Source of the DNA: Lachnospiraceae bacterium
GTDB taxonomy: Bacteria > Bacillota > Clostridia > Lachnospirales > Lachnospiraceae
DNA: 64,000 nt
Assembly: GCA_017482205.1 (NCBI GenBank)
Contig: JAFUNK010000004.1
Span: forward strand, 273,323 to 337,322
Direction: 5' to 3'
Below the pieces are notes generated by a model that worked only from the letters and a program-made list of their open reading frames with translations, did no database searches and had not been told where the DNA came from. Shown in pieces: positions 43,229 through 52,140 of this stretch (position 1 is the stretch's first letter; every line of letters starts with the position of its first letter). The position numbers and the translations under genes were made by a program.

Positions 43229-43846
43229 ATGCAGGATTTTTCACAAATAACCGACGAAGAGCTGATTGTCAGGCTTCGGGATGGGGAAGAGCAGATTACG
43301 GACTATATCATGGATAAGTACAAAAATCTGGTACGAAGCAAAGCCGGTTCCATGTTTATTTTAGGGGCGGACAGGGATGACCTGATTCAGGAAGGTATGA
43401 TAGGTCTGTTTAAGGCAATCAGGGACTATGACTGTGGCAGAGATGCCAGCTTTTTTACTTTTGCAGAACTTTGTATCAGCAGGCAGATGTACTCTGCGGT
43501 ACAGGCGGCAGGAAGAATGAAACATATTCCTTTAAACTCTTATATTTCTTTGTACGGTGGCAGTACCGGACAGGGAGAAGAAGAAAATAGTGTGTTATCG
43601 GTTTTGGCTGACAATGGTCTGAATCCGGAAGACTTGATAATTGATAAAGAAAATGTGGAATATTTGGAAAAGCAGATTGAGCAGGAACTGAGTGCTTTTG
43701 AAAAGCAGGTACTGGATTTGCATCTGACGGGAATGAGTTATTCACAGATAGCCAGAGTTCTTGGCAGGGATGAAAAGTCTACGGATAATGCAATGCAGCG
43801 TTTAAAAAGCAAAATTAAAAAAATGCTTACGGTACGGAGCAGATAG
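43229..43846 (+). CDS. sigH: RNA polymerase sigma-H factor (SigH)
   Basis: A 205-residue sigma factor with SigH features: SQITDEELIVRLRDGEEQIT, GADRDDLIQEGMIGLFKAIR, then DYDCGRDASFFTFAELCISR and region 4 TGMSYSQIARVLGRDEKS. In Firmicutes sigma-H links stationary phase to competence and sporulation. The position after rlmB matches Bacillus except that the yacP/rae1 gene between them is missing. It is followed by a ComEC-like gene one base after its stop. Confidence 0.95.
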   Translation: MQDFSQITDEELIVRLRDGEEQITDYIMDKYKNLVRSKAGSMFILGADRDDLIQEGMIGLFKAIRDYDCGRDASFFTFAELCISRQMYSAVQAAGRMKHIPLNSYISLYGGSTGQGEEENSVLSVLADNGLNPEDLIIDKENVEYLEKQIEQELSAFEKQVLDLHLTGMSYSQIARVLGRDEKSTDNAMQRLKSKIKKMLTVRSR

Positions 43847-43847
43847 A

Positions 43848-44798
43848 ATGACAGGTTATAGAAGAAAACGGTCCCGGAAAACGGGCAGGGTGTGGAGTGT
43901 TTTGTATTCGCTTATGACCGGCAGTTTCCTTTTTCTGGTGTGTTTGTGGGGAAGCGGGCACGTTGATTTACTATTGTCCGGTGATGAAGAACTACACGAG
44001 GTGTCAAAGGACGTTACTGCCGGGGACGCTGTAATAGAAGAAACGCTCTGGGAGGTACATTGCCTTGATGTGGGACAGGCATCTGCCACATTAATTATCA
44101 GCAAAGAGTGTGTTATGTTGGCTGATACCGGCAATAAGGATGATGCCAATTTTGTATTGAACTATCTGGCTGAACAGGGAGTAACCGGATTGGATTATCT
44201 GTTGCTCACACATCCCCATGAAGACCATATCGGGGCAGCCGCAAAGATTTTGCGGGAAATACCGGTAGACAGGGTGCTGATGCCGGATATTGACATCGAT
44301 ATGTGTGAAACCGTGTGCTATGCAGAGCTTCTTTCGGCAATTGAAGAAAAAGAACCGCTTACGGATTATCCCAAGGCGGGAGATACGTATCCTTTGGGAG
44401 ACATGTCTTTTACCATAGTTTGTCCCGACCCTGAGTGGCAGCCAATCAAAGAAAATATCAACGAAAGCTCCTTAGGTGTGCACATTTCAGATGGAGAGTT
44501 CAGTATTCTTTTGTATGGGGACGGGAAACAATATTGTGAAGCATATATGACGCAGCAGGAGATAGCAACAGATATTTTGATTGTAGGGCATCATGGCAGC
44601 AGTTATAGCAGTTCAGCAACATTTTTGGAAACTGTGCACCCGAAATACGCAGTGATTTCCTGCGGAAAAGATAATGATTATGGATTTCCCCACAGGGTAG
44701 TATTGGACAGATTGGCATCTGTGGGTGCAGAAGTGTTTCGCACAGATGAATTGGGAACCATTATTTTTTTATGCGATGGAAAAAATATAACTTTTTGA
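43848..44798 (+). CDS. membrane-anchored ComEC/Rec2-like metallo-beta-lactamase protein
   Basis: A 316-residue protein. A basic N-terminus (YRRKRSRKTGR) and one membrane helix (residues about 18-38) anchor an extracytoplasmic metallo-beta-lactamase domain. Motifs are VGQASATLI, LLLTHPHEDHIGAA (metal ligands), LLYGDG and GHHGSSYSSS, matching the C-terminal hydrolase of ComEC. The ComEC channel part is absent. In Gram-positives such stand-alone proteins are thought to degrade nucleic acids or nucleotides outside the membrane. Start ATG is one base after the sigH stop, with sigH likely driving it. Confidence 0.85.
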   Translation: MTGYRRKRSRKTGRVWSVLYSLMTGSFLFLVCLWGSGHVDLLLSGDEELHEVSKDVTAGDAVIEETLWEVHCLDVGQASATLIISKECVMLADTGNKDDANFVLNYLAEQGVTGLDYLLLTHPHEDHIGAAAKILREIPVDRVLMPDIDIDMCETVCYAELLSAIEEKEPLTDYPKAGDTYPLGDMSFTIVCPDPEWQPIKENINESSLGVHISDGEFSILLYGDGKQYCEAYMTQQEIATDILIVGHHGSSYSSSATFLETVHPKYAVISCGKDNDYGFPHRVVLDRLASVGAEVFRTDELGTIIFLCDGKNITF

Positions 44799-44827
44799 TG
44801 AAAATCAAAAAAGTTTGTGTTATAATA
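44797..44827 (+). promoter_or_regulatory. promoter candidate for the 44865 gene
   Basis: TTGATG at 44797-44802 and TATAAT at 44822-44827 (19-base spacer, extended TGt). A short TTTTTGAT/ATCAAAAA palindrome overlaps the -35. Confidence 0.45.
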
Positions 44828-44864
44828 TATAAAGGTAAAAATATTATAAATCGGAGAGAACAAT

Positions 44865-45152
44865 ATGCAACCGGAATACACCAAAGTAAAAGTGCATAAT
44901 GAGATTGAACTTTGCGAGACTACTGATATGGAAGTAAAGCAGCAGATAGAGAGGGTTTTGTTGCGCAACAGGATTTCCTATTATATAAAGTGGCACAAGT
45001 TGGGGATTTTTAAACGCAACAGAAATGTGTGCGTGTTCTGCATCAATGATAATTCCAAAGAAGAGGCAGAAGAACTGATTCGTTCCCTTTCAAAAGATGT
45101 AGAAAGTAAAATTCATTTTTTATTACGTAAATCAGAAGAAAGTTATTTTTAA
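44865..45152 (+). CDS. unrecognised small protein of 95 residues
   Basis: A soluble protein with a short acidic start, a helix (KQQIERVLLRNRISYYIKWH), a basic strand (NRNVCVFCINDNSKEEAEEL) and a closing helix and strand. The layout resembles small ferredoxin-like or signal-transducing-protein folds (DUF2007-like), but this is only shape. It has two Cys in VCVFC. GGAGAG precedes the ATG, and a strong terminator follows, so it is monocistronic. It is probably a conserved Lachnospiraceae gene next to sigH. Confidence 0.65.
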   Translation: MQPEYTKVKVHNEIELCETTDMEVKQQIERVLLRNRISYYIKWHKLGIFKRNRNVCVFCINDNSKEEAEELIRSLSKDVESKIHFLLRKSEESYF

Positions 45153-45168
45153 TCGGTAAAGAGATGAC

Positions 45169-45203
45169 CCGTTTGCTTCCGCAGGGAGGCAGACGGTTTT
45201 TTT
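45169..45203 (+). terminator. intrinsic terminator after the 44865 gene
   Basis: CCGTTTGCTTCC (45169-45180) pairs along its full 12 bases with GGAGGCAGACGG (45185-45196), including three wobbles, around a GCAG loop. Seven T follow. Confidence 0.93.
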
Positions 45204-45214
45204 ATAGAATTTTG

Positions 45215-45243
45215 TTGACAGAGGAAAAACAAAGCAGTATCAT
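45215..45243 (+). promoter_or_regulatory. promoter of the antiporter gene
   Basis: TTGACA at 45215-45220, exactly 17 bases, TATCAT at 45238-45243. The transcript would have a leader of about 60 bases. Confidence 0.75.
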
Positions 45244-45312
45244 GTTAAAGGTTTTGAAAAGGTATGTAAGGAAAGTACCTTGATGGAGCGAAAGTGAGGA
45301 TGAGGAGAGAGT

Positions 45313-46497
45313 ATGGAAGCATACAGTGTGTTTAAGGATTTGGCGATCATTATTGTGTTTGCAAAATTCTTTGGTATTGTGGCGCGTAAATTAAGAGCAC
45401 CGCAGGTAGTTGGTGAAATTGTAGCAGGTCTTTTGATTGGACCCAGCATATTAGGTTTGGTACAGCAGACGGATTTTTTGGTACAGATGGCAGAAATCGG
45501 TGTTGTACTGCTGATGTTCTCGGCAGGACTGGAAACAGACTTAAAGGATTTGTTGAAAACAGGTCCCAAGGCGTTACTGATTGCCTGTGCGGGTGTATTT
45601 GTACCGCTCGTTGGTGGAGCACTTTTATATATGGGCTTTTACGGAGCGTCCCCGTGGGGGTCGGAAGGCTTCTATCAGGCAGTATTTATTGGTGTGATTC
45701 TGACTGCCACATCCGTAAGTATTACGGTTGAAACTTTGAAAGAGATGGGTAAGCTGAAAGGAAAAATCGGTACTACGATTTTAAGTGCGGCCATTATAGA
45801 TGATGTTATCGGTATTATTGTATTGACTTTCGTAATCGGATTTAAAAATCCGGATTCTAACCCTGGAAAGGTTGTTTTAAACACAGTACTGTTTTTCCTG
45901 TTTGCAGGTGTGGTTGGTTTTATTATCTACAAGATATTTAAGAAAATTGATAACAGATATCCCCATACCAGAAGAATTCCCATTATCGGACTGGCACTGT
46001 GTCTTGCATTTTCCTATATTGCCGAAAGGTACTTTGGTATTGCGGATATTACAGGTGCTTATGTAGCAGGTATTATTCTCTGTTCCATTAGAGATTCAGA
46101 GTATATTGCAGAAAAAATGGATATCAATTCCTATATGCTCTTTGGTCCGGTGTTCTTTGCGAGTATCGGTTTAAAGACCAATATTGACAATGTAACCGGC
46201 GGGATTTTGTTGTTTGCAGCAGCCTTTGTAGTAGTGGGACTGGTAACAAAGATTATCGGTTGTGGTTTGATGTCCAGACTTTGCGGTTTTAGAGGAATTA
46301 ACTGTTTGAAAATCGGTGTTGGTATGATGACCAGAGGTGAAGTGGCACTGATTGTAGCACAGAAAGGACTTTCCGTAGGTCTTCTGACTCCGGTTTATTT
46401 CACGGCAGTTATTTTCCTGATTATTGTATCCAGCATTGCAACGCCTATTATATTAAAAGTATTATATACAAAAGCACCGGAAGAACCGGTAATGTAA
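45313..46497 (+). CDS. CPA2-family cation/proton antiporter
   Basis: A 394-residue membrane protein with about 12 helices of the CPA2 type (KefB, NapA). VVGEIVAGLLIGPSILGL near residue 32 is the hallmark first motif, and AAIIDDVIGIIVL around residue 155 holds the ion-binding Asp pair. It lacks the C-terminal RCK domain of KefB, so it may be Na+/H+ or K+/H+. GAGGAGAG precedes the ATG. The gene has its own promoter and ends before the terminator at 46556. Confidence 0.9.
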   Translation: MEAYSVFKDLAIIIVFAKFFGIVARKLRAPQVVGEIVAGLLIGPSILGLVQQTDFLVQMAEIGVVLLMFSAGLETDLKDLLKTGPKALLIACAGVFVPLVGGALLYMGFYGASPWGSEGFYQAVFIGVILTATSVSITVETLKEMGKLKGKIGTTILSAAIIDDVIGIIVLTFVIGFKNPDSNPGKVVLNTVLFFLFAGVVGFIIYKIFKKIDNRYPHTRRIPIIGLALCLAFSYIAERYFGIADITGAYVAGIILCSIRDSEYIAEKMDINSYMLFGPVFFASIGLKTNIDNVTGGILLFAAAFVVVGLVTKIIGCGLMSRLCGFRGINCLKIGVGMMTRGEVALIVAQKGLSVGLLTPVYFTAVIFLIIVSSIATPIILKVLYTKAPEEPVM

Positions 46498-46555
46498 AAA
46501 TAAACCGGAAGAAGCAGTAATGTGAAAACGGAAAATATGATATAAGACAAAAACG

Positions 46556-46576
46556 CCCTGCGGAATTTCCGCAGGG
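46556..46576. terminator. bidirectional terminator between antiporter and dtxR
   Basis: CCCTGCGGA/TCCGCAGGG is a perfect nine-pair stem with a three-base loop. A TTTATT tract follows on plus and CGTTTTTG on minus. It separates convergent genes. Confidence 0.9.
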
Positions 46577-46605
46577 TATATTTATTGAAATATATAGAAA
46601 AACTT

Positions 46606-46971
46606 TTAAGTGTGATGAATGTGACGTTTGAGAGCTTCAAAACTTTCGCTGCTGATGTGATGCTCGATTTTGCAGGCATCCTCAGTGGCGATTTTTTCAT
46701 CTACACCCAGAGAAATCAGCCAGGAAGTTATCAGTTTATGACGCTCGTACATGGTTTCGGCAATTTGGCGACCCTTATCAGTCAGGTAAATATAGCCCTG
46801 CTCCGTAACAGTAATATAACCATCTTCACGCAGGTGTTTCATGGCGACACTGATGCTGGATTTTTTAAAGTTTAATTCTGTAGCAATATCAACAGAGCGA
46901 ACAACAGGAAGTTTTTCGCCCAACATAAGTATGGTTTCCAGATAATTTTCCGCAGATTCTCTGATTGTCAT
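46606..46971 (-). CDS. DtxR-family metal-dependent regulator (iron-type ligand set)
   Basis: A 121-residue regulator with an N-terminal winged helix (VRSVDIATELNFKKSSISVA, MKHLREDGYITVTEQGYIYL) and a dimer/metal domain. At the sites that bind metal in DtxR and MntR it has Asn9, Glu12, His78, Cys100, Glu103 and His104. Cys100 is the DtxR/IdeR choice for iron, where MntR has Glu. There is no SH3-like third domain. ATG at 46971 is preferred as GAAGGAGAC lies eight bases upstream. It is divergent from sufC across 178 bases; an extended -10 (TGTGATATACT) precedes it. Confidence 0.85.
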   Translation of the reverse strand: MTIRESAENYLETILMLGEKLPVVRSVDIATELNFKKSSISVAMKHLREDGYITVTEQGYIYLTDKGRQIAETMYERHKLITSWLISLGVDEKIATEDACKIEHHISSESFEALKRHIHHT

Positions 46972-47149
46972 TAAGTGAGTCTCCTTCAATTGGGATTTAT
47001 GAAAACAGTATATCACAGATTTTACCATAAGAAAATGATATTTTTTTAATGATAAGGGTTTCTAAAGACAATTTTTATTGAAATTTTTAATGGACATGGT
47101 ATTATAATTAAGAGTTATCCCCAACAGGTGGGTGAAAAGGAGAAATGAT

Positions 47150-47872
47150 ATGTTAAAAGCAAAAAATCTTTCTTTTTCCGTTACAGAGGAAGGAAAGACA
47201 AGAAAAATTATAGATGATATTTCTTTTGAAGTGAAACCGGGAGAAATGTTGGTAATTACCGGTCCCAACGGCAGCGGTAAATCTACATTGGTTAAACTTC
47301 TGATGGGAATAGAAAAAGCCTCTCAAGGCAGTATTGTGTTGGATGGCGGGGAAGTGTCAGACATGTCCATAAATGAGCGTGCAAAAGCCGGAATGGGTTA
47401 TGCATTCCAGCAGCCGCCCAGATTTAAAGGGATGACAGTGAAAAAACTGCTGGCGATTGCAGCGGGCGGAAGTTTGTCGGAGACAAGCTGTTGTGATTTA
47501 CTTTCCGGCGTGGGATTGTGTGCAAGGGAATATTTAAACCGTCAGGTGGATGATACCCTGTCAGGTGGAGAAATGAAGCGTATTGAAATAGCTACCGTAC
47601 TGGCAGGAAAGCACAAAATCTGTTTGTTTGATGAACCGGAAGCAGGTATTGATTTGTGGAGTTTTTCCATGCTGGTTAAGCAGTTTGAGAAAATTCACAG
47701 GGAAAAGAAAGAGAGTATTATAGTTATTTCACATCAGGAAAAACTGATTAATATGGCAGACCGCATTATGTTGTTAAAAGGTGGCAAGATTGAAAAAATC
47801 GGCACCAGGGATGAGGTTTCTAAGGATTTATTTGCTGGTGGCGGTTTCTTTGGCTGCAATAAGGCTGAGTAG
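47150..47872 (+). CDS. sufC: Fe-S assembly ATPase SufC (minimal SUF/SMS type)
   Basis: A 240-residue ABC ATPase. Walker A GPNGSGKST is at about residues 35-43, the Q-loop region is AFQQPPRFKG, the signature DTLSGGEMKRIEIATV and Walker B ICLFDEPEAGIDLW. It has the SufC type of no membrane domain and the SufC-like phrase PGEMLVITGPNGSGK. Downstream is a single SufB/D-like gene, so this is the reduced two-gene system rather than sufCDSUB. The iron-type DtxR gene is divergent and may control it. Confidence 0.92.
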   Translation: MLKAKNLSFSVTEEGKTRKIIDDISFEVKPGEMLVITGPNGSGKSTLVKLLMGIEKASQGSIVLDGGEVSDMSINERAKAGMGYAFQQPPRFKGMTVKKLLAIAAGGSLSETSCCDLLSGVGLCAREYLNRQVDDTLSGGEMKRIEIATVLAGKHKICLFDEPEAGIDLWSFSMLVKQFEKIHREKKESIIVISHQEKLINMADRIMLLKGGKIEKIGTRDEVSKDLFAGGGFFGCNKAE

Positions 47873-47889
47873 CAGGATGGAGAGGAATA

Positions 47890-48816
47890 ATGGAAATAGA
47901 TAAGATTACACAACAAGTGCTTGACGTAATTGATGAGGAAGGTTTTAAGCAGGAGGGTGCATATAATTTAAGGCAGAACGGTTATGCCCTCTGTCATGGT
48001 GATACGGAGCATATTAAGATAAAAAAGAGAACGGACGGACATCAGGGGATTGATGTATATATCAGTAGCGAAGCCAAGGATGAGACTGTGCATATTCCCG
48101 TAGTGGTAACCAATTCCGGTGTGACCGATTTGGTATACAACGATTTTTATGTAGAAGATGGTGCAAGTGTTACGATTGTGGCAGGTTGCGGTATCCACAA
48201 TTCAGGCTGCAATGACAGCAGACATGACGGTGTCCACAGCTTTCATATCGGTAAAGGGGCAAATGTTACCTATACTGAAAAACATTATGGTGCAGGTGAA
48301 GGCACGGGTGCCCGCATCTTAAATCCCGTAACCAATATTTATTTAAAAGAGGATGCAGTGTTTACTTTGGATACTGCACAGATAGAAGGTGTGGACTCTA
48401 CCGACAGAAAGACCCATGTAGAGCTTTTGGAGGGCGCGAAGATTATCGTAACCGAAAGACTTATGACACATGATAAGCAGACGGCAGTTTCTGATATGGA
48501 TGTAGTGCTTGCGGGAACCGGCAGCAGTGCCCAGATTATTTCCCGTTCCGTTGCAAAGGGGGAATCTGTACAGAGTTTTCATCCTAAGGCAATCGGAAAT
48601 GCCGGATGCCATGCCCACATTCAGTGTGATTCTATTATTATGGAGAAAGCAAAAGTGGCGTCTATTCCCGAAATCAATGCCAATCACATTGATGCGGCGA
48701 TTATCCATGAGGCAGCTATTGGCAGAATTAATAACGACCAGATGATGAAACTTCAGACTTTAGGATTGTCAGAAGAAGAAGCAGAAAAAGTAATTGTGGA
48801 AGCTTTTTTAAATTAG
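47890..48816 (+). CDS. SufB/SufD-like scaffold of minimal SUF (SmsB-like)
   Basis: A 308-residue SufB/SufD-family protein made mainly of a parallel beta-helix core. A distinctive Cys/His-rich block, VAGCGIHNSGCNDSRHDGVH, lies at about residues 96-116. It is much shorter than SufB (about 470) and fits the ancestral two-gene SMS system described in archaea and anaerobic Firmicutes. Together with SufC it would build 4Fe-4S clusters for enzymes such as IspG and HemW. It begins 17 bases after sufC. No SufS or SufU gene is in the window. Confidence 0.85.
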   Translation: MEIDKITQQVLDVIDEEGFKQEGAYNLRQNGYALCHGDTEHIKIKKRTDGHQGIDVYISSEAKDETVHIPVVVTNSGVTDLVYNDFYVEDGASVTIVAGCGIHNSGCNDSRHDGVHSFHIGKGANVTYTEKHYGAGEGTGARILNPVTNIYLKEDAVFTLDTAQIEGVDSTDRKTHVELLEGAKIIVTERLMTHDKQTAVSDMDVVLAGTGSSAQIISRSVAKGESVQSFHPKAIGNAGCHAHIQCDSIIMEKAKVASIPEINANHIDAAIIHEAAIGRINNDQMMKLQTLGLSEEEAEKVIVEAFLN

Positions 48817-48897
48817 GTGCATTGAAAACATATTTTTTGCTTTCGTCCCGACAATATCTGTGGTATACTTATTTATGATTATGTGGAGGAGAAAGCA

Positions 48898-49914
48898 ATG
48901 GCGGTGAAAATGGATGCACAGCCTGATATGAGGCGTAAAAGAGTGCAGATGTTAAAGCGTCTTATTATACTTTCCCTGATGACGGCTATATTGATACCCA
49001 TTGTATTGTGCGTGATTCTCTTTTTCAGGATAGGCAGTCTTGAAAAACAGTTGAACCGGATGGAAGAAATGGTGGTATTGGCACTGCAGCAGTCCGAAAC
49101 ACCCATGCAGGACGGAGCATCGTATACGGATACAGAGGGAGTTACTGCGGAGGGGACAAACTCCGGCAGTGAACAGTCTGAGGAACGGGTACAGGTAGGG
49201 GAAACAGAAAATCAAGTACCTGCTGCACCACCGGAGAACGTATTACCCATGGATGAAGATGCAGAGCCGGTGCGCAGGGTGTATCTGACATTTGATGATG
49301 GTCCCAGCTCCAATACGGCGGATATCCTGGATATTCTGGCAGCGTATGATGTGAAAGCAACCTTTTTTGTGACGGGCAAAGAAGGGGAATGGGCAGAAGC
49401 GGCGTATCAGCGGATTGTAGAAGAAGGACATACTTTGGGTATGCATTCCTATACCCACAAATATGACGAGATATATGCATCTGTGGATGCGTTTTCGACA
49501 GATTTTTATAAACTGCAAAACTATTTATTTGATGTTACGGGAGTGCGGTCAGAATATTATCGCTTTCCGGGTGGCAGTTCTAACCGCGTAAGCGATGTGA
49601 GTGTCAGAGAACTGATTGCATTTTTAAACGAGGAAGGAATCGTTTATTTTGACTGGAATGTTTCCTCGCAGGATGCCACAGGTACCCAGTATACAGCAGA
49701 AGAGTTAGTTGCAAATTGTATGGCAGGAATAGAAAAGCACGAGACCGTCATTATTTTGTTGCATGATGCGGCGGGAAAAGGGACTACGGTGGAGGCACTG
49801 CCGATGCTGATAGAAAAAATACAGGCTATGGAAAACACGGAGCTGTTACCAATTACGGATGATACAGTACCTGTTCAGCATATAAAAATAGCACAAGAAG
49901 AAACGGAGGAATAA
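48898..49914 (+). CDS. membrane-anchored polysaccharide deacetylase (NodB domain)
   Basis: A 338-residue protein. A basic N-terminus and one membrane helix (residues about 20-43) lead into an acidic linker and a NodB domain. Catalytic motifs: VYLTFDDGPSSNTAD with the metal Asp, HSYTH, RFPGGSSN and ILLHDAAG. The fold deacetylates peptidoglycan or another cell-surface glycan outside the membrane. The start is supported by GGAGGAG. The bactofilin gene is four bases downstream, hinting at a shared cell-envelope role. Confidence 0.9.
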   Translation: MAVKMDAQPDMRRKRVQMLKRLIILSLMTAILIPIVLCVILFFRIGSLEKQLNRMEEMVVLALQQSETPMQDGASYTDTEGVTAEGTNSGSEQSEERVQVGETENQVPAAPPENVLPMDEDAEPVRRVYLTFDDGPSSNTADILDILAAYDVKATFFVTGKEGEWAEAAYQRIVEEGHTLGMHSYTHKYDEIYASVDAFSTDFYKLQNYLFDVTGVRSEYYRFPGGSSNRVSDVSVRELIAFLNEEGIVYFDWNVSSQDATGTQYTAEELVANCMAGIEKHETVIILLHDAAGKGTTVEALPMLIEKIQAMENTELLPITDDTVPVQHIKIAQEETEE

Positions 49915-49918
49915 AGAA

Positions 49919-50746
49919 ATGGGTTTTTTCTCGGATTTAAAAGAAGATTTATCCCAGGCAGTAAATGAATTGATGCCGGAAGAGACTGCAAATGAAGTAA
50001 AAGATGAGGTAGAAGCAGAGGATACTACAGCAACAGAAGAAGCAGAAACTGTAGTTGCAGAGGAGCAGGCTGTGGATACAGATAATGCAGATGATATGGC
50101 GCAGTTGGAAGCCATGCTTGGACGTGTGGACTCCATTGAATTACCGGAAGATATGGATGTTACAAAGATGGAAGAAGAACCGGAAACGGATTTAGAAACA
50201 AGCATTAGAGCAGCATTTGGTGAAAAAGAAGAGACAAAAGGGGAAGAGAAAAAGATGGATATGCAGACAAAGACCGCAGTAGATGAAACCGCAATTATTA
50301 CCGCAGGAATGACAATTACCGGTGATGTTTCCTCCGAAGGTTCCATGGAAGTTATCGGTGCAGTAAACGGTAATATCGATATTCTTGGTAAGTTAAATAT
50401 TACCGGTTCCATTAACGGTAATTCCAAAGCAGCAGAAATCTATGCGGATAATGCAAAGATTACCGGTGAAGTAGTCAGTGAAGGTGCTGTCAAGATTGGA
50501 CAGAGCTCTGTTATTATCGGTAACATTTCTGCAAAGAGTGCAGTAATTGCCGGTGCGGTAAAGGGAGATATTGATGTAAGAGGTCCTGTTATCCTGGATG
50601 CATCCGCTATTGTAATGGGTAATATCAAGTCCAAAGCTGTACAGATTAACAACGGTGCGGTTATCGAAGGTATGTGTTCACAGTGCTATGCAGAAGTAAA
50701 TCCTACCGCTTTCTTTGATGAATACAAAAAAGGAAAAAATAAATAA
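49919..50746 (+). CDS. bactofilin with long acidic N-terminus
   Basis: A 275-residue protein. The first 110 residues are acidic and probably disordered (NEVKDEVEAEDTTATEEAET). The bactofilin beta-helix domain (DUF583) spans about residues 125-250, with repeats such as ITGDVSSEGSMEVIGAVNGN and KLNITGSINGNSK. Bactofilins self-assemble without nucleotides and organise cell-wall enzymes. The neighbouring deacetylase and pyrH-frr-uppS-cdsA block suggest a wall-assembly setting. The ATG follows GGAGG. Confidence 0.9.
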   Translation: MGFFSDLKEDLSQAVNELMPEETANEVKDEVEAEDTTATEEAETVVAEEQAVDTDNADDMAQLEAMLGRVDSIELPEDMDVTKMEEEPETDLETSIRAAFGEKEETKGEEKKMDMQTKTAVDETAIITAGMTITGDVSSEGSMEVIGAVNGNIDILGKLNITGSINGNSKAAEIYADNAKITGEVVSEGAVKIGQSSVIIGNISAKSAVIAGAVKGDIDVRGPVILDASAIVMGNIKSKAVQINNGAVIEGMCSQCYAEVNPTAFFDEYKKGKNK

Positions 50747-50760
50747 GAGGAGTCTGTTCT

Positions 50761-51456
50761 ATGCGTAGAATATTACTGAAATTGAGTGGAGAAGCACTTG
50801 CAGGCGACAAGCATATGGGTTTTGATGAGGAAACTGTCAGAAAGGTAGCACTGCAGGTTAAGCAGCTTGTTGATGACGGATATGAAATCGGTATTGTAAC
50901 CGGTGGCGGCAATTTCTGGAGAGGTCGCTCCAGTGAAAATATTGACAGAACCAAAGCGGACCAGATTGGTATGCTGGCTACGATTATGAACTGTATTTAT
51001 GTGTCTGAGATTTTCCGTTCCGTGGGAATGCAGACCAATGTACTGACACCTTTTGAATGCGGTTCCTTTACCAAACTGTTCTCCAAGGACAGAGCCAATA
51101 AATACTTTGCAAAGGGAATGGTAGTTTTCTTTGCAGGTGGTACGGGACATCCTTATTTTTCGACAGATACCGGCGTGGTGCTCAGAGCAGTGGAAGTGGA
51201 CGCCGATGTGATTCTTCTTGCAAAATCCATTGATGGTGTATATGATGCAGACCCTGCAAAAGTGCCTACCGCTAAAAAGTATGATGAAGTCAGCATCGAT
51301 GAAGTGATTGCCAAGAATTTACAGGTAGTGGATATGACTGCATCCATTCTGGCAAGAGACAATAAGATGCCTATGTGGGTATTTGGTCTGAACGAAGAAA
51401 ACAGTATTGTAAATACCGTAAAGGGTGAATTTAAAGGTACAAAAGTAACGGTATAA
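50761..51456 (+). CDS. pyrH: UMP kinase
   Basis: A 231-residue bacterial UMP kinase. The N-terminal motif ILLKLSGEALAG, the phosphate-binding GIVTGGGNFWRGR, and DADVILLAKSIDGVYDADP are standard. It phosphorylates UMP to UDP and is allosterically controlled. It begins 14 bases after the bactofilin gene. In most Firmicutes it follows tsf, but tsf is 42 kb upstream here. Confidence 0.97.
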   Translation: MRRILLKLSGEALAGDKHMGFDEETVRKVALQVKQLVDDGYEIGIVTGGGNFWRGRSSENIDRTKADQIGMLATIMNCIYVSEIFRSVGMQTNVLTPFECGSFTKLFSKDRANKYFAKGMVVFFAGGTGHPYFSTDTGVVLRAVEVDADVILLAKSIDGVYDADPAKVPTAKKYDEVSIDEVIAKNLQVVDMTASILARDNKMPMWVFGLNEENSIVNTVKGEFKGTKVTV

Positions 51457-51580
51457 TATTGACAGGCATAAAACGGATTACAGGGAAGTAATCGGCGAAT
51501 ATGGTCTGTAATAGTCTGTAACAAATTTTGAGGCAGAAACATAAAATAAAAAGCTGCACGGCAGCAGAAATGAGGAAAAT

Positions 51581-52132
51581 ATGGACGAAAGAATTAAAGT
51601 ATATGATGACAAGATGAAAAAAGCATATGAATTTCTGGAGAGCGATTATGCCGGCATCCGTGCAGGACGTGCAAATCCTCATGTATTGGATAAGCTGCGT
51701 GTAGATTATTACGGAACGCCTACCCCTATTCAGCAGGTGGGTAACATTACTGTTCCCGAAGCAAGAATTATCCAGATTGCACCTTGGGAAAAATCCCTGA
51801 TTAAAGCAATTGAAAAGGCCATTATGACTTCTGATATCGGTATCACTCCTTCCAATGACGGTGCTGTTATCAGACTGGTATTTCCGGAACTGACCGAGGA
51901 AAGAAGAAAAGACCTTGTAAAAGATGTAAAGAAAAAAGGCGAGGACGCTAAGGTTGCAGTCCGCAATATCCGTAGAGACGGTAACGATGCGTTTAAGAAA
52001 CTGGCTAAGACCGATATTTCCGAAGACGAAATCAAACAGTTAGAAGACCAGTTACAGAAGCTGACCGACAAATATATCAAAGATGTAGACGCTTTGATTG
52101 AAAGCAAGTCCAAAGAAATTATGACTGTGTAA
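51581..52132 (+). CDS. frr: ribosome recycling factor
   Basis: A 183-residue RRF of normal length. The conserved block RAGRANPHVLDKLRVDYYG and YGTPTPIQQVGNITVPEARI are intact, as are the repeats near the C-terminus (VRNIRRDGNDAFKKL). It splits post-termination ribosomes with EF-G. The ribosome site is GAGGAAAA. It sits 124 bases after pyrH in a stretch holding only a GCTGC/GCAGC hairpin near its start. Confidence 0.97.
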   Translation: MDERIKVYDDKMKKAYEFLESDYAGIRAGRANPHVLDKLRVDYYGTPTPIQQVGNITVPEARIIQIAPWEKSLIKAIEKAIMTSDIGITPSNDGAVIRLVFPELTEERRKDLVKDVKKKGEDAKVAVRNIRRDGNDAFKKLAKTDISEDEIKQLEDQLQKLTDKYIKDVDALIESKSKEIMTV

Positions 52133-52140
52133 AACACAAG

